DNA of 8,991 nt from Streptomyces sp. NRRL WC-3549 (GTDB lineage Bacteria; Actinomycetota; Actinomycetes; Streptomycetales; Streptomycetaceae). Made by a program: the position numbers and the translations under genes. A model generated the notes under the pieces. It was not told the DNA's origin. It saw only the letters and a list, made by a program, of their open reading frames with translations, and did no database searches. This document shows positions 1-5,731 of the stretch, piece after piece. The DNA is taken from assembly GCF_000721935.1 (NCBI RefSeq), contig NZ_KL585405.1, positions 76,504 through 85,494 on the forward strand, written 5' to 3'. Each line of letters starts with the position of its first letter. Positions within the stretch are counted from its first letter, which is position 1.

Positions 1-792
1 CCGTACCCGGAGGAGAGCGGCTCGACCGGCGGGTGGCTGGAGCTGACCTGGGCCGACCAGGCGGTGGGACCGCTCTGGTACATCCGGGCCTACCTCTGGT
101 TCGTGATCGCCTCGCCGCTGCTGCTGAAGGCGTTCCGCAGGCTGCCCTGGGTGACGATGCTCGCCCCCGTGGCCCTGACGGCCGTGATCGGCACGGGCCT
201 GGTGACGGTGCCCGGCATGTTCGGCGAGAGCCTGATCGACTTCGCGGTCTTCGGCGCCTGCTGGGTGCTCGGCTTCGCCCACAACGACGGGCTGCTGAAG
301 GAGATCCCGCGCTATCTGGCGGTCTCCTCCGCCGCCATCGTCATGGGCTTCGGCCTGTGGTGGGCCTCCGGCCACCTCACCGAGGAGGGCTGGAACCTGG
401 ACGAGATCCCGCTGGCCCAGGCCACCTGGTCCCTCGGCTTCTGCGCGATCCTGCTCGTGTACGCGCCGTCCTGGCGGAAGCTGCCCGGCAAGCTCGCCGG
501 GTGGGACAGCCTGGTCACCCTGGCCAACAACCGCGCCGTGACGATCTACCTCTGGCACAACATCCTGCTGATGGCCGCGGCCCTGGTCGTCGACCAGACG
601 TGGAACATCCCGTGGTTCGGCGACACGTTCGGTACGTACATCGAGCAGTCGTACGACGGGCTGATCCTCGTCGTCATCTGGCCGCTGATCGGGCTGGCGA
701 TCCTGTCGTTCGGCTGGGTCGAGGACGTGGCGGCCAAGCGGCGCCCCCGGCTCTGGCCCAACGGCGCCGACAAGCGCCGTACCGCCGCCTGA
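1..792 (+). CDS. Acyltransferase family 3 membrane protein, 3' part only
   Basis: The frame is open from the first base and stops with TGA at 790-792, giving 263 residues; the true start lies upstream of the window. An internal GTG at 64 is in frame but falls inside the conserved GPLWYIRAYLWF stretch, so it is not the start. The visible part holds about seven hydrophobic segments, roughly residues 23-45, 51-71, 78-94, 104-123, 138-156, 178-197 and 217-238, and ends in a basic tail (AAKRRPRLWP, DKRRTAA) expected to be cytoplasmic. The segment NRAVTIYLWHNILL, with a His in a membrane helix near the C-terminus, is typical of the acyltransferase-3 (OafA/YrhL-like) superfamily, whose members move acetyl or longer acyl groups onto extracytoplasmic sugars or lipids. 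The catalytic N-terminal part is not visible, so the substrate cannot be named. A strong hairpin follows the stop, so this looks like the last gene of its transcript. Confidence 0.85.
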   Translation, partial: PYPEESGSTGGWLELTWADQAVGPLWYIRAYLWFVIASPLLLKAFRRLPWVTMLAPVALTAVIGTGLVTVPGMFGESLIDFAVFGACWVLGFAHNDGLLKEIPRYLAVSSAAIVMGFGLWWASGHLTEEGWNLDEIPLAQATWSLGFCAILLVYAPSWRKLPGKLAGWDSLVTLANNRAVTIYLWHNILLMAAALVVDQTWNIPWFGDTFGTYIEQSYDGLILVVIWPLIGLAILSFGWVEDVAAKRRPRLWPNGADKRRTAA

Positions 793-795
793 ACG

Positions 796-840
796 CCCCG
801 GGACACCCGGTGACCGGCTCCGGCTCACCGGGCCCCGGGG
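796..840 (+). terminator. GC-rich hairpin after the acyltransferase gene
   Basis: Three bases after the stop codon an inner inverted repeat (CCCGGTGA 806-813 with TCACCGGG 825-832, 11-nt loop) is extended by an outer one (CCCCGGG 796-802 with CCCGGGG 834-840), separated by a small internal loop. There is no U-tract, as is usual for Streptomyces terminators. Position and stability suggest transcription termination. Confidence 0.7.
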
Positions 841-876
841 CACCATGGGAGGGCGGGCCGCACGCGCACCGCGCGG

Positions 877-912
877 CCGGACCGCACCGGTGCTCTCCAC
901 CGGTGCCTCCGG
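877..912. repeat. Perfect 9-bp inverted repeat between transcription units
   Basis: GCACCGGTG (884-892) and CACCGGTGC (898-906) are perfect reverse complements around a CTCTC loop. They are extended across a small internal loop by CCGG 877-880 and CCGG 909-912. A short palindrome TCACC-A-GGTGA follows at 918-928. The hairpin may be a second terminator for the upstream gene or a protein-binding site for the downstream one. The sequence does not decide between these. Confidence 0.5.
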
Positions 913-1005
913 GCCGTTCACCAGGTGACGTGACGGGCGGGCGACACGGGTGGACCGGGACTGTCGCTCGAAGTCGGCAGGCCCGGTCCTCCGCACCATC
1001 GGAAC

Positions 1006-1028
1006 GGGGGCGGTGCGCACGCGCCCCC
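1006..1028. promoter_or_regulatory. Near-palindrome upstream of the HemD/winged-helix gene
   Basis: GGGGGCG (1006-1012) pairs with CGCCCCC (1022-1028). The centre, GTGCGCAC (1013-1020), is itself a perfect palindrome, and a single extra G (1021) is the only break in symmetry. It ends 29 nt before the start codon. The downstream product carries a DNA-binding domain, so this is a natural candidate for its own operator, but it could also be an RNA hairpin in the leader. No clear Shine-Dalgarno precedes the start; TATCAG at 1048-1053 would suit the -10 box of a leaderless transcript, without a recognisable -35. Confidence 0.4.
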
Positions 1029-1057
1029 AGCGGTTACGAGAGCCGGGTATCAGGTAC

Positions 1058-2200
1058 ATGCACGACGACGCACAGCACGGGCCCCTCGCGGGCTTCACGG
1101 TCGGGGTCACCGCGGCCCGGCGCGCCGAGGAACTGGGGGCGCTCCTCACGCGCCGGGGCGCCGCGGTCCTGCACGCGCCCGCGCTGCGGACCGTGCCCCT
1201 CGAGGACGACGGCGAACTCCTCGCCGCCACCGAGGAACTGCTCGACGACGTGCCCGACGTGGTGATCGCCACCACCGCCGTCGGGTTCCGCGGCTGGACC
1301 GAGGCCGCCGACGGCTGGGGCCTCGGCGACCGGCTGCTCCGGATGCTGCACGGCGTCGAACTGCTGGCCCGGGGCCCCAAGGTCAAGGGCGCCGTCCGCG
1401 CCGCGGGGCTCACCGAGGCATGGTCGCCCGGGTCGGAGTCCCTGGCGGAGGTCCGGGACCGGCTGCTGGCCGAGGGCGTCGACGGGCGACGGATCGCCCT
1501 CCAGCTGCACGGCGAGCCCCTCCCCGGGTTCGTCGACGCGCTCCGGGAGGCGGGGGCGGAGGTCGTCGGCGTCCCCGTCTACCGGTGGATGCCCCCGGCG
1601 GACATCGCCCCGCTCGACCGGATGCTGGACGCCACGGTGGCCCGCGGCATGGACGCCGTCACCTTCACCAGCGCCCCCGCCGCCACCTCGTACCTGAACC
1701 GGGCCGAGGCCCGCGGCATCCTCCCCCAGGTGCTGTCCGCGCTCGGCCGGGACGTCGTCGTGGCCTGCGTCGGCCCGGTCACCGCGCTGCCGCTCCAGGC
1801 CCGGGGCATCGACACCCTCCAGCCGGAACGCTTCCGGCTCGGCCCGCTCGTCCAGCTGCTCTGCGCCCGGCTGCCCGCCCGCGCCCGGGTCCTGCCGGTC
1901 GCCGGGTGCCCGGTCGAGATCCGCGGGCACGCGGTCCTGGTCGGCGGGGCGCTGCGCCCGGTGCCGCCCGCGGGCATGGCCCTGCTGCACGCGCTCGCCC
2001 GCCGGCCGGGCCGGGTGGTCTCCCGGGCCGGCCTGCTGCCTGCGCTGCCCGGCGGCGGCACCGACGAGCACGCCGTGGAGACGGAGATGGCCCGGCTGCG
2101 TACGGCACTGGGGGTGCCCGGGCTGATCCGGACCGTCGACGAGCGCGGTTACCGGCTCGCCCTGGACCCCGCGTCCGACACCGGGCACGACGGTTCCTGA
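1058..2200 (+). CDS. Uroporphyrinogen-III synthase fused to OmpR/PhoB-type winged-helix domain
   Basis: 380 residues. Residues about 11-268 form a HemD domain: it opens with LAGFTVGVTAARRAEELGAL, has VVIATTAVGFRGW (68-80) and the late VTFTSAPAATSYLN (201-214), the usual landmarks of a synthase that closes and inverts hydroxymethylbilane to uroporphyrinogen III. Residues about 283-368 form a winged helix of the response-regulator C-terminal type (PVEIRGHAVLVGG, LLHALARRPGRVVSR, RTVDERGYRLAL), without a phospho-acceptor receiver domain. This architecture is known in actinobacteria as a bifunctional synthase/response-regulator-domain protein, in some species near nitrate or nitrite assimilation genes; none are visible here. 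ATG 1058 was chosen over an in-frame GTG at 950 because the extra 36 residues are not HemD-like. Whether the domain still makes uroporphyrinogen III or only senses a tetrapyrrole cannot be read from sequence. The stop is 19 nt before the acetyltransferase start, suggesting an operon. Confidence 0.9.
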   Translation: MHDDAQHGPLAGFTVGVTAARRAEELGALLTRRGAAVLHAPALRTVPLEDDGELLAATEELLDDVPDVVIATTAVGFRGWTEAADGWGLGDRLLRMLHGVELLARGPKVKGAVRAAGLTEAWSPGSESLAEVRDRLLAEGVDGRRIALQLHGEPLPGFVDALREAGAEVVGVPVYRWMPPADIAPLDRMLDATVARGMDAVTFTSAPAATSYLNRAEARGILPQVLSALGRDVVVACVGPVTALPLQARGIDTLQPERFRLGPLVQLLCARLPARARVLPVAGCPVEIRGHAVLVGGALRPVPPAGMALLHALARRPGRVVSRAGLLPALPGGGTDEHAVETEMARLRTALGVPGLIRTVDERGYRLALDPASDTGHDGS

Positions 2201-2207
2201 AGGGCAT

Positions 2208-2213
2208 TACGGT
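2208..2213 (+). promoter_or_regulatory. Possible -10 box for a leaderless acetyltransferase transcript
   Basis: TACGGT fits the TANNNT form of the Streptomyces -10 box and ends 6 nt before the ATG at 2220, which would place +1 at or next to the A of the start codon. The only purine-rich stretches are AGGGG directly abutting the ATG and GAAGGG at 2199-2204, 15 nt away; both are badly spaced. No -35 box is recognisable, and the gene may simply be read through from the upstream gene. Confidence 0.25.
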
Positions 2214-2219
2214 CAGGGG

Positions 2220-2783
2220 ATGACCGATCTCAGCCATCCCCTGACCGCCGGTGTCCACCTGCGGCCCGCGATGCTCGACGACGCGGTGTCCTTCGCCGAG
2301 GCCCTCACCCGCAGCCGGGCGTACATGAAGCGCTGGGAGCCGGTGCGCCCCGAGGCCTTCTACACCCCCGAGGGGCAGACCCGGCGTCTGACGGCCCTGC
2401 TCGCCGACCGCGACGCGGGGCGCGCGATGCCCTGGGTGCTGGCCGACGCCGACGAGAGTGTGGTGGGCGCGATGACCCTCGCCGCGATCGAGCTGGGACC
2501 GTTCCGCAACGCCCGGCTCGGCTACTGGATCGACGTCGACCGGGCGGGCCGGGGACTTGCGACGGCCGCCGTCGGCCGGGTCTGCGAGGACGCCCGGGAC
2601 CGGCTCGGGCTGCACCGCGTCGAGGCCGGCACGGTGGTCGACAACGCGGCCTCGCAGCGGGTGCTGACGAAGTCCGGGTTCGAGGTCATCGGGACGGCAC
2701 CGCGCTACCTCCACATCGACGGGGCGTGGCGGGACCACCGGATGTTCCAGCGGATCCTGCACGACGGCCCTCCGCAGCGCTGA
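2220..2783 (+). CDS. GNAT N-acetyltransferase, RimJ/RimL type
   Basis: 187 residues, a normal length for the RimJ/RimL branch of GNAT enzymes, which move acetyl from acetyl-CoA to an amine, classically the N-terminus of a ribosomal protein but often a small molecule. The fold landmarks are in order: LRPAMLDDAVSFAEAL at the N-terminus, WVLADADESVVGAMTL (72-87), LGYWIDVDRAGRGLATAAV (100-118) with the acetyl-CoA pyrophosphate loop R108-A-G-R-G-L-A114, and the late motif VVDNAASQRVLTKSGF (139-154) with N142 and S145. It ends with WRDHRMFQRIL, as in other RimJ-like proteins. The ATG at 2220 lies 19 nt after the preceding stop, so co-transcription with the HemD/winged-helix gene is likely. The substrate is unknown. 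Acetylation of a ribosomal protein is possible, but many chromosomal paralogues act on metabolites or antibiotics. Confidence 0.9.
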   Translation: MTDLSHPLTAGVHLRPAMLDDAVSFAEALTRSRAYMKRWEPVRPEAFYTPEGQTRRLTALLADRDAGRAMPWVLADADESVVGAMTLAAIELGPFRNARLGYWIDVDRAGRGLATAAVGRVCEDARDRLGLHRVEAGTVVDNAASQRVLTKSGFEVIGTAPRYLHIDGAWRDHRMFQRILHDGPPQR

Positions 2784-2789
2784 GGGCCA

Positions 2790-2806
2790 CGGCCCGTCCC
2801 GGGCCG
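2790..2806 (+). terminator. Weak hairpin after the acetyltransferase gene
   Basis: CGGCCC (2790-2795) and GGGCCG (2801-2806) form a 6-bp stem with a 5-nt loop, starting 7 nt after the stop. A second small hairpin, ACCCGG-caca-CCGGGT, sits at 2833-2848. Neither has a U-tract. They may mark the end of the two-gene unit, but similar short hairpins arise by chance in DNA this GC-rich. Confidence 0.35.
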
Positions 2807-2861
2807 CTCCCGGAGATCGACGCGCAACCGCAACCCGGCACACCGGGTGACAGGTGCGCTC

Positions 2862-2918
2862 GGGGCCCCCTTTCGCGTACGGTTGACGGCTGCCCAGTGC
2901 ACGTCAGAAAGGGGCCCC
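2862..2918 (+). promoter_or_regulatory. Inverted repeat overlapping the helD ribosome-binding site
   Basis: The right arm, GAAAGGGGCCCC (2907-2918), contains the Shine-Dalgarno GAAAGGGG and ends one base before the GTG start codon. The left arm, GGGGCCCCCTTTC (2862-2874), is its reverse complement apart from one extra C. The arms are 32 nt apart. If the left arm is transcribed, pairing would hide the ribosome-binding site. If transcription starts between the arms (TACGGT at 2878-2883 is a possible -10), the repeat is better read as a DNA operator. The GGGGCCCC core of each arm is itself self-complementary. Confidence 0.5.
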
Positions 2919-2919
2919 G

Positions 2920-5298
2920 GTGGCCGCGCAGGATGCCGCTGTCGATTCGTTGCGGGACCGGGAGATCGGTGTCGAGCAAGAACATCTGGACCGGGTCTAC
3001 CACCGTCTCGAAGAGAAGATCGACGAGGCGGAGTTCCTCATGCGGGATGCCGGACGGCGGGCCCAGGTGGGCACCCCAGGCGCACTCGCCGAGCGGGACG
3101 CCCAGGTCTTCCGCGCCGGTATCCACCTCAACCGGCTGAACAGCGAGTTCGAGGACTTCCTCTTCGGGCGGATCGACCTGCTGCTCGGCAAGGACGGCGA
3201 ACGCGGCCCGGACGGCGCCTACACCTCCGTGGAGCCCGCCGACGGCGCCGTACGCGAGGACGGCACCGCCGACATCGCCGAGACGCTGCACGTCGGCCGC
3301 ATAGGGGTCCTCGACTCCGACTACGCGCCCCTGGTCATCGACTGGCGCGCGCCGGCCGCCGCGCCGTTCTACCGGTCGACGCCGAAGGCCCCGGGCCGCG
3401 TGGTGCGCCGCCGGGTCATCCGCTCCAAGGGGCGCAGGGTCCTCGGGGTCGAGGACGACCTGATGCGTCCGGAGCTGACGGCGTACCTGGGCGGCGAGGA
3501 GCTGCCCGTCGTCGGCGACGGCGCCCTGATGGCCGCACTGGGCCAGGCCCGCAGCCACACCATGCGGGACATCGTCGCCTCGATCCAGGCCGAGCAGGAC
3601 ATGGTGATCCGCGCCCCCGCCGCGTCCGTCACGGAGGTCTCCGGAGGCCCCGGGACCGGCAAGACCGCAGTGGCCCTGCACCGGGCCGCGTACCTGCTCT
3701 ACCAGGACCGGCGCCGGTACGCGGGCGGCATCCTCGTCGTCTCGCCGACGCCGCTGCTGGTCGCCTACACCGAGGGCGTGCTGCCCTCGCTCGGCGAGGA
3801 GGGGCAGGTCGCGATCCGCGCGGTCGGCTCGCTCTCCGACGACGCGGCGGGCGTCGAGGGCGCCACCACGTACGACGAGCCGGCCGTCGCGCGGATCAAG
3901 GGCTCCTCCCGGATGCTCCACGTCCTGCGCAAGGCCGCTCGCGGTGCCCTGGAGCAGACCGCGCCCCGGAACCCGTCCAAGGGCGGCCAACTGGCCTTCG
4001 GAGAGGCGGAGGAGGCCACCCAGGACCGTGGAACCCCCGACCGGCTGCGGGTCGTCGCCTTCGGCGGCCGGATCGAGCTGGAGGCGGACGAGCTCAAACG
4101 CATCCGGCACAACGTCCTCGGCGGCACGGCACCGGTCAACCTGCTGCGCCCGCGCGCCCGCAAGCTGCTCCTGGACGCCCTGTGGAACAAGTCGTCCGGC
4201 CGGGGCCGCTACACCGACCCCGAGCTGGCCGCGGAGCTGCGCTCCTCGTTCGACGAGGACGTCTCCACCGAACTCCCGTTCCTCACCTTCCTCGACGCCT
4301 GGTGGCCGGAGCTCACCCCGCGCCGGGTGCTCGCGGCGATGGCCGACGAGCGCCGGCTGGGCCGGTGGGCGCGCAGGATCCTCAACCAGGGCGAGGTGCG
4401 CAGGCTCGCCCGGTCGCTGAAGCGGCTGGACGCGGACGGGCGGGGCCCCCTGTCCGTCCACGACGTGGCGCTCCTGGACGAGTTGCACACGTTGCTGGGC
4501 ACCCCGCACCGGCCGAGGAAGAAGCGTGAACTGGACCCCCTGGACCAGCTCACGGGGCTGGACGAGCTGATGCCGCAGCGCGAGGAGACCCAGCGCGAGC
4601 GGGCCGAGCGGCTGGCGGCGGAGCGCACCGAGTACGCCCACGTCATCGTCGACGAGGCCCAGGACCTGACGCCCATGCAGTGGCGGATGGTCGGCCGTCG
4701 CGGCCGGCACGCCACCTGGACGGTCGTCGGCGACCCCGCGCAGTCCTCGTGGTCCGATCCGGACGAGGCGGCCGCCGCCCGGGACGAGGCACTCGGCAGC
4801 CGGCCGAGGCGCCGGTTCACCCTCACCGTGAACTACCGCAACCCGGCGGAGATCGCCGAGCTCGCGTCGAAGGTGCTGGCCCTGGCGATGCCCGGGATGG
4901 AGTCCCCGGCGGCGGTCCGCTCCACGGGCGTCCGGCCGCGCTTCACGACCGTGGGCGACGGGGATCTCGCCGAGACCGTCCGGGCGGAGGCGCGCAGGCT
5001 GCTCGCCGAGGTGGACGGCACCGTCGGCGTGGTGGTGGCGATGGACCGCCGGGCCGAGGCCCGGGGCTGGCTGGAGGAGCTCGGCGACCGGGTGGTGGCG
5101 CTGGGCAGCCTGGAGGCGAAGGGCCTGGAGTACGACGCCACGGTGGTCGTGTCCCCGGCGGAGATCGCGGACGAGTCCCCGGCGGGCCTGCGGGTGCTGT
5201 ACGTGGCGCTCACCCGTGCGACGCAGCAGCTGACCGTGGTCTCGGGGGAGCGGGACCTGCCGGACGGCGACGGCGTACCGGACCTGCTGAGGGACTGA
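2920..5298 (+). CDS. helD: HelD/HelR-type RNA polymerase-associated ATPase (UvrD/Rep superfamily 1)
   Basis: 792 residues with all superfamily 1A helicase motifs: Walker A GGPGTGKT (242-249, K248), Walker B VIVDEAQD (575-582), motif III VVGDPAQ (602-608), NYR (638-640), SLEAKGLEYDATVVV (730-744) and arginine motif VALTRATQQL (762-771). A charged helical hairpin (about 8-45, then 56-90) precedes the ATPase core, and about 330 residues separate Walker A from Walker B, far more than in UvrD. Both are hallmarks of HelD proteins, which put the N-terminal hairpin into the secondary channel of RNA polymerase, pry the clamp open and recycle stalled enzyme; the actinobacterial HelR branch also displaces rifamycins. 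Family knowledge, not sequence, supplies that role, and HelD versus HelR cannot be settled here. GTG 2920 was chosen because GAAAGGGG lies 5 nt upstream. The gene stands alone between hairpins. Confidence 0.93.
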   Translation: MAAQDAAVDSLRDREIGVEQEHLDRVYHRLEEKIDEAEFLMRDAGRRAQVGTPGALAERDAQVFRAGIHLNRLNSEFEDFLFGRIDLLLGKDGERGPDGAYTSVEPADGAVREDGTADIAETLHVGRIGVLDSDYAPLVIDWRAPAAAPFYRSTPKAPGRVVRRRVIRSKGRRVLGVEDDLMRPELTAYLGGEELPVVGDGALMAALGQARSHTMRDIVASIQAEQDMVIRAPAASVTEVSGGPGTGKTAVALHRAAYLLYQDRRRYAGGILVVSPTPLLVAYTEGVLPSLGEEGQVAIRAVGSLSDDAAGVEGATTYDEPAVARIKGSSRMLHVLRKAARGALEQTAPRNPSKGGQLAFGEAEEATQDRGTPDRLRVVAFGGRIELEADELKRIRHNVLGGTAPVNLLRPRARKLLLDALWNKSSGRGRYTDPELAAELRSSFDEDVSTELPFLTFLDAWWPELTPRRVLAAMADERRLGRWARRILNQGEVRRLARSLKRLDADGRGPLSVHDVALLDELHTLLGTPHRPRKKRELDPLDQLTGLDELMPQREETQRERAERLAAERTEYAHVIVDEAQDLTPMQWRMVGRRGRHATWTVVGDPAQSSWSDPDEAAAARDEALGSRPRRRFTLTVNYRNPAEIAELASKVLALAMPGMESPAAVRSTGVRPRFTTVGDGDLAETVRAEARRLLAEVDGTVGVVVAMDRRAEARGWLEELGDRVVALGSLEAKGLEYDATVVVSPAEIADESPAGLRVLYVALTRATQQLTVVSGERDLPDGDGVPDLLRD

Positions 5299-5322
5299 AG
5301 GGACCGAGGCGCGGAACTCCGT

Positions 5323-5342
5323 GTCCGGGGGGCCTCCCGGAT
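5323..5342 (+). terminator. Hairpin after helD
   Basis: TCCGGG (5324-5329) and CCCGGA (5336-5341) form a perfect 6-bp stem around GGGCCT, with one extra G-U closing pair, starting 25 nt after the helD stop. Modest strength and no U-tract. It separates helD from the promoter that follows. Confidence 0.5.
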
Positions 5343-5355
5343 CCGTCCGGCGCGC

Positions 5356-5382
5356 GGGAATCACATCCCCGGGGTCTTTGTT
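5356..5382 (+). promoter_or_regulatory. Sigma-R-type ECF promoter (GGGAAT-N18-GTT)
   Basis: GGGAAT at 5356-5361 and GTT at 5380-5382 are separated by exactly 18 nt. This is the full consensus reported for promoters of Streptomyces sigma-R, the ECF factor freed from its anti-sigma RsrA by thiol oxidation. Transcription would be expected to start some 6-12 nt after GTT, about 5388-5394, which is where the folded RNA element begins (C5393). TAGCCT at 5382-5387 also looks like a housekeeping -10 box, but no -35 lies at the right distance. Direction, spacing and the structured product downstream all agree. Confidence 0.65.
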
Positions 5383-5392
5383 AGCCTGGTAT

Positions 5393-5540
5393 CGGCACCG
5401 GCTCGATCCAAGCCCCCGGGCCCAACCTTCGTCGCTTCGAGCGACCACTTGCCGCGAGGCGAGCATGGCGGGCCGGTGTCGTTCAACTGAAAAGACAGAC
5501 CCGCGTCACCTCACGGTGGCGCGGGTCTGTCGTCGTTCAG
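5393..5540 (+). ncRNA. Putative structured small RNA (or leader element), unrecognised family
   Basis: A 13-bp helix closes the element: 5393-5405 pairs with 5469-5481, two of the pairs being G-U. Inside lie a hairpin GTCGC-ttcga-GCGAC (5431-5445) and a 6-bp hairpin (5448-5453 with 5458-5463) capped by the GNRA tetraloop GCGA. A C-rich segment (5406-5430) has no obvious partner. A terminator hairpin follows at 5494-5531, flanked by two copies of GTCGTTCA (5478-5485 and 5532-5539). The G-U pairs 5395-5479, 5403-5471, 5450-5461 and 5506-5519 would be A-C mismatches if the other strand were transcribed, so the + strand is favoured. Predicted length is about 150 nt. It is not a tRNA, tmRNA, SRP or RNase P RNA by any motif I know. 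It could be a free small RNA or a cis-acting leader of the malic enzyme gene. An open frame from ATG 5465 crosses both helices and is not credible. Confidence 0.6.
5487..5540 (+). terminator. Strong 17-bp terminator-like hairpin
   Basis: GACAGACCCGCG (5494-5505) and CGCGGGTCTGTC (5520-5531) are perfect complements. The stem continues inward through TCACC/GGTGG (one G-U) to a TCAC tetraloop, making 17 bp in all. CTGAA (5487-5491) and TTCAG (5536-5540) can add an outer helix across an internal loop. An A-run (5490-5493) precedes the stem, and GTCGTCGTTC follows as a weakly U-rich tail. Best read as the 3' end of the putative small RNA. Confidence 0.75.
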
Positions 5541-5555
5541 GGGCCCTTCGGATCC

Positions 5556-5584
5556 GGGCCTCTGCGGGGGTTCCGCCGAGGCCC
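5556..5584 (+). terminator. Second tandem terminator hairpin
   Basis: GGGCCTC (5556-5562) pairs with GAGGCCC (5578-5584), and GCGG (5564-5567) with CCGC (5573-5576), around a GGGTT loop with one mismatch between the two helices. CCTACTTCTCGTAT follows, the most U-rich tail among the hairpins in this window. An alternative outer pairing, AGGGGCC 5539-5545 with GGCCCCT 5580-5586, also exists. It backs up the terminator 25 nt upstream. Confidence 0.65.
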
Positions 5585-5731
5585 CTACTTCTCGTATGGT
5601 GGAAAACCATTTCCGAAAGGTGGCAGTCATTACCTGCTACTGGTCGGTAGGTGCGACGATCGGAGACGCGTGTTCGGGGCATCCCCCCCATATGCGCGCG
5701 GCAATGAAGCTAAGAAAGTGAAGGACTCGCC
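5585..5731 (+). other. Leader region of the malic enzyme gene
   Basis: This stretch must hold the malic enzyme promoter if both upstream hairpins terminate. TATGGT at 5595-5600 is a possible -10, with only a poor -35 (TTCCGC, 5571-5576, 18 nt away). Small inverted repeats are present: ATGGT-ggaaa-ACCAT (5596-5610), CTAC/GTAG (5637-5640, 5647-5650) and GGGG-cat-CCCC (5676-5686). The ribosome-binding site AAGGA at 5721-5725 is 6 nt from the ATG. No short open frame here looks coding. Confidence 0.35.

Noticed and set aside
950..1057. GTG start at 950 for the HemD/winged-helix gene
   Set aside because: The extra 36 residues do not resemble HemD and would run through the palindrome at 1006-1028; ATG 1058 begins directly at the family's N-terminal motif.
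33..1265. 410-codon open frame on the + strand across the acyltransferase and the next gene
   Set aside because: It is out of frame with two well-recognised proteins, and its translation is a low-complexity Arg/Gly/Pro/Ala chance product of high GC.
2686..5466. 926-codon open frame on the minus strand opposite helD
   Set aside because: It is antisense to the clearly conserved helD frame and composed of Gly/Arg/Val/Asp/Gln repeats without any recognisable motif; long antisense frames are routine in Streptomyces.
5393..5540. tRNA or tmRNA as an explanation of the folded element
   Set aside because: No acceptor stem with CCA end, no T-arm GTTCGA in the right place, no Ala-type mimic, and it is far too short for tmRNA.
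5465..5650. Small open frame with ATG 5465 preceded by GAGG
   Set aside because: It would be translated through the closing helix of the RNA element and both terminator hairpins, and the Arg-rich product looks like chance.
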